This document shows positions 22,227-31,241 of a stretch of 64,000 bases of DNA, piece after piece (the stretch's first letter is position 1; every line of letters starts with the position of its first letter). Made by a program: the position numbers and the translations under genes. Origin of the DNA: Rhodospirillales bacterium (lineage in GTDB: Bacteria; Pseudomonadota; Alphaproteobacteria; Rhodospirillales; SHVQ01); NCBI GenBank assembly GCA_009694195.1, contig SHVQ01000003.1:87811-151810 (forward strand), written 5' to 3'. Below the pieces are notes generated by a model. It was not told the DNA's origin, did not search any database, and saw only the letters and a program-made list of their open reading frames with translations.

Positions 22227-25096
22227 GGCGGCAGGCCTGGTTCCGGGCCTACGTCGGTCTCGGGCTGGCTGCGCTCGTCCTCACCGGAAGCATGCTTTGG
22301 GGCTTGCACCGGCTGTCGATACGGGACGACATCGTCTTCGCCAGCGAGTCGACGGGTACGTGGATCGCCGTCCAAGCCGAGCTCGAGTACTGGCGGTTGC
22401 TCGATGCGGTCGAGCGTTACGGCCATGGCGATCCGGCGCTCGACCACGACCAGCTCATTCAGCGATTCGAAATCTTCTGGAGCCGGCTTCCGCTGATTTT
22501 GAAGGGGAAAGAGGCGGAGCTCTTGCGCACGATCGAGGGTGTGCCGGCCAAAATCGAGGCCATGCTCGCGGGAATCGAGGCGCTCGAGCCCCGGCTTCGC
22601 ACCCTTCAACACGGCGACTTCGGGTCGCTCCACGAGATTCGCGAGGCCCTCGCGCCTTTCGGCGACACCCTCCACGATCTCGGGACGACCGCGATGCTGG
22701 ACTCCAGCGCCCGATATCTTCGCCAGCGGATTAATGCACTGTTCTACCGGCTTGCGACGCCGCTCGTCGGAATCGTGTTGAGCAGCGCCCTGCTGATTTT
22801 CCTGCTTCTGCGCCAAATCCAGCGTGGCGAGAAACAGGCTTCCGCGTATCAGGAAAGCGAGCGGCGCCTCGCGCAAGCCGAACAGCTCGCCCATCTCGGC
22901 ACTTGGGAGTGGAATATCTCGAGCGGCGGCTACGTGTGGTCGGACGAGACCGCGCGCATCCTCGACCTGCCTTCGGGAACGCGGGCGAGCCACGAGACGT
23001 TCAAACGCGCGCTCCACCCGGAGGACCGCACGCGCGTCCTCGCCACGATCGACAGCGCTTTTCAGACGGGCGGCCGCTATGCGCTCGAGTTCCGGATCGT
23101 TCGCCCGAATGGCGCGGTCCGTCACGTCCAGTCGCTCGGCGAGATCGTGCGCGGCCCGGACGGCCAAGTGCTGCGCGACTTCGGCACCGTGCAGGACATC
23201 ACCGAGCGCAAGACGGCCGAAGCCCGCCTCCGCGACGCCTTGGAAAGCATGGCCGAGGGCGCGGCGCTTTTCGACAGCGAAGACCGGCTGACGCTCTTCA
23301 ATAGCCGCTTCGCCAATCCCGTTTACGGGCTCGACAGGGCCATCAGACCGGGCATGACCTTCGAGGAAGTGGCCCGGGCCTCGGCGCGCGCGAGCCTGTA
23401 TCACCCGCTCATGGGAGACGCCGAGGCCTGGATTCAAAAGCGGCTTGAACTCCATCGCGGAGCGCCCTCGCGCCACGAGCAGCATTACGCCGACGGCCGC
23501 TGGATCGAGATTCACGAATACCCGACCCACGACGGCGGCATCTTTCTCGTGCGCACCGACATCACGGAGCGCAAGGCGGCCGAACAGGCGCTGAGCGAGA
23601 GCCGGGCTCTCCTCCGGGCGGTCATCGACGCCCTGCCCGCCATGGTCAGCGCCAAGGATCGCGATAGCCGTTATGTGTTCATGAATCGCTATCAGGCGGA
23701 CTTGTACAACGTCACCCCGGAGGGAGCGGTCGGGAAGTCGGCGACGAGCATCCTCGGCGCGGAGTATGGGGCGCGCACGGAGACCCTCGATCGACAGGTG
23801 CTGGCGACTGGCGAGCCGACGCCCTACTACGAGGGCGAGTGGACGGACGCGTTCGGCAAGCAATACTTCCTGCTGACCCGGAAGGTCCCGCTCCGCGACG
23901 CCCGGGGCGAGGTCGCGAATGTGGTCACGGTTTCGCTCGACATCACCGACCGCCGCCGCGCCGAAGCCGAGCTTGCGCGGAGCGAGGAGCGGTTCCGCCG
24001 TTACTTCGATCTCGGGCTCGTGGGCATGGCGGTCGCGTCGCCGGATCAGCGCTACGTCGAGGTCAACGACCACCTCTGCCACATCACCGGATATTCAAAG
24101 AAAGAGCTGCTGGAGATGCGGTGGTCGGACATCACCCATCCGGACGACATTTCGCGCAACCTGATGGCGCACAACCGTATGGTCAACGGCCATTTGGACG
24201 GCTTATCCCTCGATAAGCGCTATATCCGCAAGGACGGCAGCATCGCGCACGTGATCGTGTCGATCCGTTCCCTGCCGGGGGCGGACCGCTTCCCCGAGCT
24301 GATGTTGGCCGTGGTGCAGGACGTCACCGAGCAGAAGAAGACCGAAGCGGCCTTGGCCGACGCGATGCGGGAAGCCGAGCTCGCGAACCGGGCGAAGACC
24401 AACTTCCTCGCGGCCATGAGCCACGAGCTCCGAACGCCGCTCAACTCGATCATCGGATTCTCGGAGGTGCTGGCGGGGGAAACCTTCGGCCCGATCGGGC
24501 ATGCCCGCTACCGGGAGTACATTCGCGACATCGAAGCCGCCGGACGCCACCTGCTCGATCTCATCAACGAGATTCTCGACATCTCGCGCATCGAGACCGG
24601 CCGGCTCGCCCTCGAAGAGCGGTTGGTCGACGTGCCCCGCCTCGTCACGGGCTGCCTGCACCTGGTTGGAGAGCGCGCCCAGGCTTCGGGGATTGTCCTT
24701 CAATCGAACGTGGCGAAGGCGCTGCCGGCGCTGCGGGCCGACGAGGTGCGGGTCAAGCAGATCGTTCTCAATCTGCTCTCCAATGCGATCAAGTTCACGC
24801 CGCGCGGCGGCACCGTTTCGGTCGGTGTCGCGCTCAATGGGGAAGACAGCTTCGAGCTCACGGTGTCCGATACGGGCCAGGGCATCGCCGCGGACAAGCT
24901 GGTCGGGGTGCTGTCGCCGTTCGCCCAGGCCGAGGACGTGCTGACGCGGCCTCACGCCGGCGCCGGGATCGGACTCCCGTTGAGCAAGCGGCTGGCCGAG
25001 CTGCACGGCGGCAGCCTCGACCTCGAAAGCCGGCAGGGGGCCGGCACGACAGTCCGGATCCGGTTCCCCAAGGATCGCACCGTCCGACTTTCCTAA
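22223..25096 (+). CDS. Membrane multi-PAS sensor histidine kinase
   Basis: This 957-residue hybrid-type membrane sensor kinase has TM1 near residues 10-30, a periplasmic segment of about 140 residues and TM2 near 175-195. About four PAS domains with PAC motifs follow (VQDITERK, VRTDITERK, VSLDITDRR and VVQDVTEQK). The HisKA box SHELRTPLNSIIGF has phospho-acceptor His734, and the ATPase has N854 in NLLSNAIKFTPRGG, DTGQGI and GAGIGLPLSKRL. No receiver domain is present and no response regulator lies nearby. I chose the ATG at 22223 because it overlaps the upstream stop. The ligand is unknown. Confidence 0.93.
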   Translation: MRRQAWFRAYVGLGLAALVLTGSMLWGLHRLSIRDDIVFASESTGTWIAVQAELEYWRLLDAVERYGHGDPALDHDQLIQRFEIFWSRLPLILKGKEAELLRTIEGVPAKIEAMLAGIEALEPRLRTLQHGDFGSLHEIREALAPFGDTLHDLGTTAMLDSSARYLRQRINALFYRLATPLVGIVLSSALLIFLLLRQIQRGEKQASAYQESERRLAQAEQLAHLGTWEWNISSGGYVWSDETARILDLPSGTRASHETFKRALHPEDRTRVLATIDSAFQTGGRYALEFRIVRPNGAVRHVQSLGEIVRGPDGQVLRDFGTVQDITERKTAEARLRDALESMAEGAALFDSEDRLTLFNSRFANPVYGLDRAIRPGMTFEEVARASARASLYHPLMGDAEAWIQKRLELHRGAPSRHEQHYADGRWIEIHEYPTHDGGIFLVRTDITERKAAEQALSESRALLRAVIDALPAMVSAKDRDSRYVFMNRYQADLYNVTPEGAVGKSATSILGAEYGARTETLDRQVLATGEPTPYYEGEWTDAFGKQYFLLTRKVPLRDARGEVANVVTVSLDITDRRRAEAELARSEERFRRYFDLGLVGMAVASPDQRYVEVNDHLCHITGYSKKELLEMRWSDITHPDDISRNLMAHNRMVNGHLDGLSLDKRYIRKDGSIAHVIVSIRSLPGADRFPELMLAVVQDVTEQKKTEAALADAMREAELANRAKTNFLAAMSHELRTPLNSIIGFSEVLAGETFGPIGHARYREYIRDIEAAGRHLLDLINEILDISRIETGRLALEERLVDVPRLVTGCLHLVGERAQASGIVLQSNVAKALPALRADEVRVKQIVLNLLSNAIKFTPRGGTVSVGVALNGEDSFELTVSDTGQGIAADKLVGVLSPFAQAEDVLTRPHAGAGIGLPLSKRLAELHGGSLDLESRQGAGTTVRIRFPKDRTVRLS

Positions 25097-25188
25097 GCAT
25101 TTGCGGCTTTTCGGGGGGGGTGACGTCGGACAGCCCGCATTCTGGAACAAAGAAAGAACCAGGAAACCTCTGATCAAGTCCCCCGGAC

Positions 25189-25283
25189 CGTCATTCCGGG
25201 GCCGCGCGAGCGGAACCCGGAATCCAGCAGCATATTGAAAAGAATGGATTCCGGCTCGGCGCTTCGCGCCGTCCGGAATGACG
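25189..25283. repeat. Interspersed palindromic repeat (CGTCATTCCGG type)
   Basis: Perfect 11-bp inverted ends, CGTCATTCCGG at 25189 and CCGGAATGACG ending at 25283, enclose a second inverted pair (GGAATCC and GGATTCC). It lies in the 238-base space between the convergent kinase and DUF2336 genes. I see no gene there. Confidence 0.8.
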
Positions 25284-25334
25284 AGATTGACTTATTCAGA
25301 CCTTCTCTAACGTGAGCGGCCGTTGCTTGGGGAG

Positions 25335-26552
25335 TTAGGCTTCGCTGCGGGCGGGCTTCCGGGCCGCTACGCCCGAAGCCGTCCGAAGGCTCCGCTTCAG
25401 GCCGCGCCGGAGACGGCGGACCTCGCGTCCATAATCCGAGCCCTGCCGCCAGAGCAAGAGCGCGTCGCGCGCGCCGGCTTCCGGCACATGATCGAAAAAC
25501 GCCAACGCGTGCCGGAGCTCCGCCCGCACGTCGAGCTCCGGGCGGGCTTCGATCTTCCGGCGGAGCGCCAGGATCGACGAAAACACCACCTTGCCAAAAC
25601 CGGCCGCACGGCAGGCGATCGCGAGACCCTCGCCTTCCGGCTCGAACAGGACCCGCTTCGCCAGCGTTTCGCCGAGGCCGGTCTCCCTGCAGAACATCGC
25701 GACGAACAGCGACACCTCGCCTTCCCGGAGCGCCGCCAGAATCATCGCGGGCGTCGCCCGGCCTTCGCGCTTGAGCGCCTCCGCCAGCTCCGCCGATTTC
25801 TTCTTTGCGGGCGGGTGCGCTCGCAGCTCTTCGACCGCGGCGGCCTCCAATAGCTCGTCGACGACGTGCGGGTCGAGGTCGTGGGCATCGAGAATGTATT
25901 GGCGCAGCGCCATGGAAACCCACGCGAACATGCGCCGCGCGAGGTCGGCTCCGAGGTCCTCGCGCCGCAGCAACGGCTCGCGGAAGCTGTCCACCCGCTT
26001 CGACTCTTCGACCAGGTATTCGAGAGTCATCCGCGAAATCCGTGCATTCTCGTTCCTCAGCAACGTTTCGATGACCCGCTCGTTGTTGGTGGCCACGAGG
26101 GCCTCGGAGACCGCTTCGCTAACGTTCTCCCGGATCGCGACGGCGAGTTGATGCTCGAGACTCCGGAAGCGGACGATTTCGATGAGATCTTCGTCGCGCA
26201 ATACGCCGCAGCGCGTCAGAATCGGGTACGCGACGTCGACGGCATCGTTGGCAAGATCGCGGACGAGCTCGGGCGGAACGTCCGCGAGATCAGCCAAGCG
26301 TTCGCTCAGCCGCCGGCGCAGCGACATCTCGATATCGCGGATGACGACGCGAAGAATGGAATACATCTCCGCGCGCTCGCGGTCGCTGAGCACCGTGCTC
26401 TCGGACTCGAAGAGATCGACAACAATTTCGGTGAGCCGCGCGAGGGATTTCGCCGAGCGCTCGCGCGCCAGCTCGAACAGATAATTCGCATCGTAGCCCG
26501 TTGTCGGTTGGCCGCCATCCACGCGGGCGCGGCGCTGCGGTCGGACGCTCAT
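25335..26552 (-). CDS. DUF2336 domain protein
   Basis: This 405-residue all-helical cytosolic protein belongs to DUF2336, a HEAT-like repeat family common in alphaproteobacteria. Characteristic repeats are ARERSAKSLARLTEIVVDLF, LSDRERAEMYSILRVVIRDIE and VPPELVRDLANDAVDVAYPIL. RNENARISRMTLEYLVEESK and the C-terminal LFVAMFCRETGL helices also fit. Function is not established. A role as a regulatory scaffold is only a guess. It is divergent from parA across 135 bases. Confidence 0.85.
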   Translation of the reverse strand: MSVRPQRRARVDGGQPTTGYDANYLFELARERSAKSLARLTEIVVDLFESESTVLSDRERAEMYSILRVVIRDIEMSLRRRLSERLADLADVPPELVRDLANDAVDVAYPILTRCGVLRDEDLIEIVRFRSLEHQLAVAIRENVSEAVSEALVATNNERVIETLLRNENARISRMTLEYLVEESKRVDSFREPLLRREDLGADLARRMFAWVSMALRQYILDAHDLDPHVVDELLEAAAVEELRAHPPAKKKSAELAEALKREGRATPAMILAALREGEVSLFVAMFCRETGLGETLAKRVLFEPEGEGLAIACRAAGFGKVVFSSILALRRKIEARPELDVRAELRHALAFFDHVPEAGARDALLLWRQGSDYGREVRRLRRGLKRSLRTASGVAARKPARSEA

Positions 26553-26687
26553 CGGTCCATCTTACGCAAAAATACAGCGGCAAACGCTACTGATCCTTGG
26601 CTTCGCCTTGAAATGGCTATATGTTGCGGCTAACCGATTCGAAGAACACACAATCTATGGGGAGGTGGTAAAGGAGACCGAGCGCCC

Positions 26688-27326
26688 ATGTCAGCTCATG
26701 TTATGACCGTCGCCCAGCAAAAGGGCGGCTCCGGCAAGACCACCCTCGCAGCCCAGATCGCCGCCGCTTGGAGCGCGGAAGGGCAACGCACGGCGCTCGT
26801 CGACATCGACCCGCAAGCCAGCCTCGCCACGTGGTTCCAGCGGCGCACCGAATGGGACGGAGCGCCGGTCCACACCCTTCATTTGAGCAAGATCGCGGGC
26901 TGGCGCATTGCAGCCGAAATCGATCGCCTGCGCCGCGATTTCGACGCCGTGATTGTCGACAGCCCGCCCCACGCCGAAACCGAGACGCGGACGGCCGTGC
27001 GCGCCGCCGACCTCGTGCTCATCCCCGTGCAGCCGAGCCCGATGGATATCTGGGCCACGCAGCCGACCCTCGAAATGGCGCGGAAGGAGAAGGTCCGCGC
27101 GCTCATCGTCCTCAATCGGGTGCCGGCGCGGGCGCGCCTGATCGAGGCGGTCGAGGCAGCGCTCGCGAAGGAAAGCGTGCCGGTGGCGACATGCCGCCTC
27201 GGCAACCGCACGGCCTTCGCCCAGAGCATGATGGAAGGACGCGCGGTCGTCGAATGCGCGCCCCGCAGCACGGCTGCGGCCGAAGTGCGGGCGCTGGCGG
27301 ACGAACTGCGGCGCCTCTTTTCGTGA
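26688..27326 (+). CDS. Orphan ParA-family ATPase
   Basis: This 212-residue P-loop ATPase has a deviant Walker A, QQKGGSGKTTLAAQIAAAW, at residues 9-27. Switch motifs follow at VDIDPQASLATWF and VIVDSPPHAETETR. It is shorter than chromosomal ParA and lacks an N-terminal HTH. No parB or parS-like repeats adjoin, so it more likely positions some other cargo than the chromosome. An AGGAG-like site precedes the ATG. The stop overlaps the next gene by four bases (GTGA). Confidence 0.9.
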   Translation: MSAHVMTVAQQKGGSGKTTLAAQIAAAWSAEGQRTALVDIDPQASLATWFQRRTEWDGAPVHTLHLSKIAGWRIAAEIDRLRRDFDAVIVDSPPHAETETRTAVRAADLVLIPVQPSPMDIWATQPTLEMARKEKVRALIVLNRVPARARLIEAVEAALAKESVPVATCRLGNRTAFAQSMMEGRAVVECAPRSTAAAEVRALADELRRLFS

Positions 27327-27799
27327 CCGCGCACGGCGCCCTCCACGTTGTCGCGAGCGCGCTGCATGCCCTCACCGCGATCGTGTGGGTGGGCGGCATG
27401 TTCTTCGCCTACATGATCGCGCGGCCGAGCCTCGGCGCCTTCGACCCGCCGGGGCCGGCAAAGTTCTGGCGGCGGGCGCTCGCACGATTTTTCGCGTGGG
27501 TGTGGGCGGCGGTCGTCGTGCTTCCCGTGAGCGGGTTCATCCACGCCGTCTACGGGCACGGCGGTTTCGGTGCGGCCGGGCTTCACGTGCACATGATGGC
27601 CGGCATCGGCGCCGTGATGATCGCGCTCTTCGTCTATCTTTATTTCGTGCCGTTCAAGGCCTTCACGCGGGCCGTGGACGCGGAGACGTGGGACGCGGCC
27701 CGTGCCCCGCTCGCGACGATCCGGCACCTCGTCGCCGTGAACCTCGTGCTCGGTCTCGTCACGTCCGCCATCGGCGCGTCCGGGCGATACTGGGGCTGA
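27323..27799 (+). CDS. CopD-like small integral membrane protein
   Basis: This 158-residue protein has four predicted helices. It carries the CopD/YcnJ-like first-helix block ALHALTAIVWVGGMFFAYMI, a second helix after RALARFFAWVWAAV, a HVHMMAGIGAVMIALFVYLYF segment and a final LVAVNLVLGLVTSAIG helix. Two conserved His residues (HALTAIVWVGG and HVHMMAG) could bind heme or metal. The GTG at 27323 overlaps the parA stop, so the two are translationally coupled. Function is unproven. Confidence 0.8.
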   Translation: MTAHGALHVVASALHALTAIVWVGGMFFAYMIARPSLGAFDPPGPAKFWRRALARFFAWVWAAVVVLPVSGFIHAVYGHGGFGAAGLHVHMMAGIGAVMIALFVYLYFVPFKAFTRAVDAETWDAARAPLATIRHLVAVNLVLGLVTSAIGASGRYWG

Positions 27800-27822
27800 G
27801 GCCGCCTGATGGCGCGAGGCTG

Positions 27823-28125
27823 TTAAGCAGCCCGCACCGTTCGTTCGATTTCCTTCATTTTTTCCCGCTCGGCCACCGCCAAATCGTAGTCCATTTGGAG
27901 CGCCATCCAAAAATGCGCGGAGTTGCCAAAGTATCGCGCCCGCCGTAACGCCGTTTCGGCCGTAATGCTTCGCTTGCCGTGCAATATCCCCGCAATCAGA
28001 TTCGGAGGCACGCCGAGGTCGAGCGCAACCCGGGTCGCGCTGAGATGGCGCGCTTTCAGTTCTTCCTTGAGGATGATGCCCGGATGAATCGCGACCGGCG
28101 TTTTCGAACTTTTATGCAACGGCAC
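27823..28125 (-). CDS. higA: HigA-family antitoxin, apparently orphan
   Basis: This 100-residue XRE-type HTH protein has the HigA signature IHPGIILKEELKARHLSATRVALDLGVPPNLIAGILHGKRSITAETALRRARYFGNSAHFWMALQ. higB normally sits directly upstream of higA, but the upstream side here is only 71 bases followed by a divergent Nudix gene. No toxin is present. It is likely a solitary antitoxin or repressor left by toxin loss. Confidence 0.88.
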   Translation of the reverse strand: MPLHKSSKTPVAIHPGIILKEELKARHLSATRVALDLGVPPNLIAGILHGKRSITAETALRRARYFGNSAHFWMALQMDYDLAVAEREKMKEIERTVRAA

Positions 28126-28196
28126 GATGCGTCTCCCTTGCCGGAAACGGCCTATCCTTACATCCTACGCCGCTCACCAATCCGAAACGAGGTTCC

Positions 28197-28850
28197 ATGA
28201 AATCCCAACTGACGGCGCGGGATGTCGAGATCGTCGAGACGACGACTCCCTACAAGGGCTACTTTCGCATCGACCGCTACCTGCTCCGGCACCGCCTGTT
28301 CCAGGGCGGCTGGAGCAGCACGATGATGCGGGAAGTGTTCGAGCGCGGCCACGCGGCGACGGCGCTCCTTTACGATCCGGACCTCGACGCGGTCGTCCTC
28401 ATCGAGCAATTCCGGATCGGCGCCTATGTCACGACCTCCACCCTCTGGCACGGCAAGGACTTCTCGCCGTGGCTGATCGAGTGCGTGGCGGGCATCATCG
28501 AAGAGGGCGAGACGCCCGAGGACGTCATCCGCCGGGAGGCGGTCGAGGAAGCCGATTGCCGCATCACCGACATCCTGCCGATCCACCGCTACATGGTGAG
28601 CCCGGGGGGAACGACGGAGACCGTGATGCTTTTTTGCGCGCGGGTCGACGCCTCGAAGGCGGGCGGCGTCCACGGGCTCACCGCCGAGCACGAAAATATC
28701 CGAGTCCTCGTCGTGCCGGTGGCGGAAGCCATCGCATGGCTCGATCAAGGCAAGTTCGTCAACGCCATGGCCATCATCGCCATGCAATGGATGAAACTAA
28801 ACCACGCGCGCGTGCGGGAGCAATGGTTGCGTACGGAAAAGAAAGTTTGA
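28197..28850 (+). CDS. Nudix hydrolase, ADP-ribose pyrophosphatase type
   Basis: This 217-residue enzyme probably hydrolyses ADP-ribose to AMP and ribose-5-phosphate. The Nudix box spans GIIEEGETPEDVIRREAVEE, and the downstream YMVSPGGTTETVMLFCARVD segment is the ADPRase-type loop. The N-terminal RHRLFQGGWSSTMMREVFERG is a typical dimer arm. The interspersed R1 repeat begins four bases after its stop. Confidence 0.92.
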   Translation: MKSQLTARDVEIVETTTPYKGYFRIDRYLLRHRLFQGGWSSTMMREVFERGHAATALLYDPDLDAVVLIEQFRIGAYVTTSTLWHGKDFSPWLIECVAGIIEEGETPEDVIRREAVEEADCRITDILPIHRYMVSPGGTTETVMLFCARVDASKAGGVHGLTAEHENIRVLVVPVAEAIAWLDQGKFVNAMAIIAMQWMKLNHARVREQWLRTEKKV

Positions 28851-28853
28851 AGG

Positions 28854-28923
28854 CGTCGTTCCCGCGAAAGCGGGAACCCAGTCTCTTTGTTAGTCCTGGA
28901 CCCCCGCTTACGCGGGGGTGACG
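28854..28923. repeat. Interspersed palindromic repeat (family R1, copy 2)
   Basis: It has the same two-hairpin layout as at 2093-2173: CGTCGTTCCCGCGAAAGCGGG, then a short linker, then CCCCCGCTTACGCGGGGGTG. The ends match copy 1 almost base for base while the linker is different and shorter. It sits between the Nudix gene and cysK. Confidence 0.85.
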
Positions 28924-29009
28924 CATGCGGGGGGTGCCTTCCGCCTGTGGCGCAAAATAGCGAACTCTGTAAAAATGCGCGCGGCACTTCCCGATTCGGA
29001 CGCCCATCC

Positions 29010-30014
29010 ATGCAGATCCGCGACGGCTTCCTCAGCACCATCGGCAACACCCCGCTCATTCGCCTGAAGCGCGCGTCAGAAATGACGGGCTGCGAGATTC
29101 TGGGGAAGGCCGAGTTCCTCAATCCCGGAAGCTCGGTCAAGGATCGCGCCGCCCTCTACATCGTGCGGGACGCCGAAGAGAAGGGCCTCTTGAAGCCGGG
29201 CGGCGTCATCGTCGAAGGGACGGCCGGGAACACGGGCATCGGGCTCGCGCTGGTCGGCAACGCGCTCGGGTACCGGACCGTGATCGTGATCCCGGAGACC
29301 CAGAGCCAGGAGAAGAAGGATATGCTCCGGCTTTGCGGCGCCGACCTCCGCGAAGTGCCGGCCGTGCCCTACAAAGACCCCAACAACTACGTCCACGTCT
29401 CCGGGCGGCTCGCCCAAGAGCTCGCCAAAACCGAACCCAACGGCGCCGTCTGGGCGAACCAGTTCGACAACGTCGCCAACCGGCAGGCGCATTACGAAAC
29501 CACCGGCCCGGAAATCTGGCGGCAGACCGACGGCAAAGTCGACGGCTTCATCTGCGCGGTCGGAACGGGCGGCACGCTCGCCGGCGTCGCGATGTTCCTC
29601 AAGGAAAAGCGGAAGGACATCCAGATCGGGCTCGCCGATCCGCTCGGCGCCGCGCTCTATCACTACTACAAGCACGGCACCCTTAAGGCCGAAGGCTCAT
29701 CGATCACCGAGGGCATCGGCCAGGGCCGCATCACCACGAACCTGGAAGGCCTCCAGGTCGACGAGGCGTTTCAGATCCCGGACGCGGAAGCGCTTCCGCT
29801 GATCTTCGATCTCCTGAAACACGAGGGCCTCTGCCTCGGCGGATCGACCGGCATCAACGTCGCGGGCTCCGTCCGGCTCGCCAAGCAGATCGGGCCGGGG
29901 CATACCATTGTGACCATTCTCGCCGACTACGGCACTCGCTATCAGAGCAAGCTGTTCAATCCCGCGTTCCTCAAATCGAAGAACCTGCCGGTCCCCGACT
30001 GGCTCGACCGGTGA
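29010..30014 (+). CDS. cysK: Cysteine synthase A (O-acetylserine sulfhydrylase)
   Basis: This 334-residue PLP enzyme makes cysteine from O-acetylserine and sulfide. The PLP lysine lies in NPGSSVKDRAALYI near residue 40. The substrate loop EGTAGNTGIGLALVG and the phosphate-binding GTGGTLAGVAMFLKE are present. I use the ATG at 29010 (MQIRDGFLSTIGNTPLIRLKRA). Its stop overlaps the next gene's GTG by three bases, implying a shared transcript. Confidence 0.94.
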   Translation: MQIRDGFLSTIGNTPLIRLKRASEMTGCEILGKAEFLNPGSSVKDRAALYIVRDAEEKGLLKPGGVIVEGTAGNTGIGLALVGNALGYRTVIVIPETQSQEKKDMLRLCGADLREVPAVPYKDPNNYVHVSGRLAQELAKTEPNGAVWANQFDNVANRQAHYETTGPEIWRQTDGKVDGFICAVGTGGTLAGVAMFLKEKRKDIQIGLADPLGAALYHYYKHGTLKAEGSSITEGIGQGRITTNLEGLQVDEAFQIPDAEALPLIFDLLKHEGLCLGGSTGINVAGSVRLAKQIGPGHTIVTILADYGTRYQSKLFNPAFLKSKNLPVPDWLDR

Positions 30015-31222
30015 CGCTCGTGCACGACGATCGCGGCAAGGGCATTCTGCTCACCACCGTTACGCCCTTCGCCTCCTTCGACGGCATGACGCGCGACCTC
30101 GCGGAAGGTCTCCGGGATGTCGGCGCTCTGGCGGATGTGCTGACGCTCGACGAGATCGAAGCCGACCGCGCTGGCTTCATCGAACGGATGCGAAGCTGGC
30201 GGCAGCGGCCGCCCCGCTTCGTGATGGCCTGGAACGCCAAGCTCCACATCCGCTGCGACGGCGCCAGCATCCACGATGCGTTCGGCGTTCCCCTCTTTGC
30301 GCCGCTGCTCGATCATCCCGCCTACCATCACGATCATCTGATGCAGACGCCGGTAAATTCCGTGGTCGGCATGGTGGACCGCCGTCATAGAGGCTATCTC
30401 GGGGACGGCGCCTTCGCGCGTTTGAGGACCGTGTTCTTTCCGCACGGCGGTCCAAAGCCCGCGCCGCGCCCCACCCCCATCCGCAAGCGCAAGACCCAGG
30501 TGCTGCTCTGCGGCACCCTCGGCCCGCGGCCCGATCTCCGCCTGGCGATTGCCGCCCTCGCGCCCCCCCGCTCCGCATCGAAGATCAACGCGCTCGCCGA
30601 CCGTCTCGCGGAGCGGTGCATGGCGGAAGCGACCGATCCCGCCCGGGTCGCCCGCGACGAGTGCCGGGACGCCGGCTTCGACGCCACGGCTCCCGCGCTC
30701 TCGGCGGCCTTCGCCCATCTGGTGACGGATATCTGCACGCTCATCACCCACGATTGGCGGGTGCGCCTCTTGAACGCCATCAAGCGGGCGGACGTCACGA
30801 TCCGGGGCACGATGGATCCGGGTGCCGCCATCCGGAGCGGAAACACCCTCGCCCACCGGGGCGTGCTGCCGTTTCGCGATCTTCCGGCCGCCTTCGGCGA
30901 CGCGAAGATCGTTCTCAACGTCACGCCCAAATTCCTGGACGGAAGCCACGAGCGGATTTTCTACGGCATGGCCGCCGGTGCAGCCGTGGCGACGGACGCC
31001 AACGCCTATCTCGCGGAGTTCTTCGCGCCCAAGCACGACATCCTTTATCTGCCGGGAACGCCCGAGGCCGCCGCCGCCTTCCTCGACGAGGTCGCCGCGG
31101 ACGATGCGCTTCTGCAGACGCTCGCCGACAATGCGGCCCCGATCTATGCCCGCAACCACACCTGGGCCGCGCGCGCCCGCATCCTTCTCGATGCATCGCC
31201 GGCGTTGAAGGCTCCCGGCTGA
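30011..31222 (+). CDS. CgeB-like glycosyltransferase family protein
   Basis: This 403-residue soluble protein resembles the CgeB / group-1 glycosyltransferase-like proteins with a GT-B fold. In the C-terminal half, LNVTPKFLDGSHERIFYGMAAGAAVATDANAYLAEFF and a DDALLQTLADNAAPIYARNHTWAARA end fit the CgeB/DUF3880-type acceptor. A conserved Glu (HERIF) sits where donor-sugar contacts are expected. It starts at a GTG overlapping cysK. Substrate is unknown, and the pairing with cysK and a sulfurtransferase is unexplained. Confidence 0.7.
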   Translation: MTLVHDDRGKGILLTTVTPFASFDGMTRDLAEGLRDVGALADVLTLDEIEADRAGFIERMRSWRQRPPRFVMAWNAKLHIRCDGASIHDAFGVPLFAPLLDHPAYHHDHLMQTPVNSVVGMVDRRHRGYLGDGAFARLRTVFFPHGGPKPAPRPTPIRKRKTQVLLCGTLGPRPDLRLAIAALAPPRSASKINALADRLAERCMAEATDPARVARDECRDAGFDATAPALSAAFAHLVTDICTLITHDWRVRLLNAIKRADVTIRGTMDPGAAIRSGNTLAHRGVLPFRDLPAAFGDAKIVLNVTPKFLDGSHERIFYGMAAGAAVATDANAYLAEFFAPKHDILYLPGTPEAAAAFLDEVAADDALLQTLADNAAPIYARNHTWAARARILLDASPALKAPG

Positions 31223-31241
31223 TCGGTGCATGATCCCGCCC

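Noticed and set aside
26688..27326. Chromosomal parAB partition locus
   Set aside because: No parB gene or parS-like repeats nearby, and the ParA is short and without an HTH domain.
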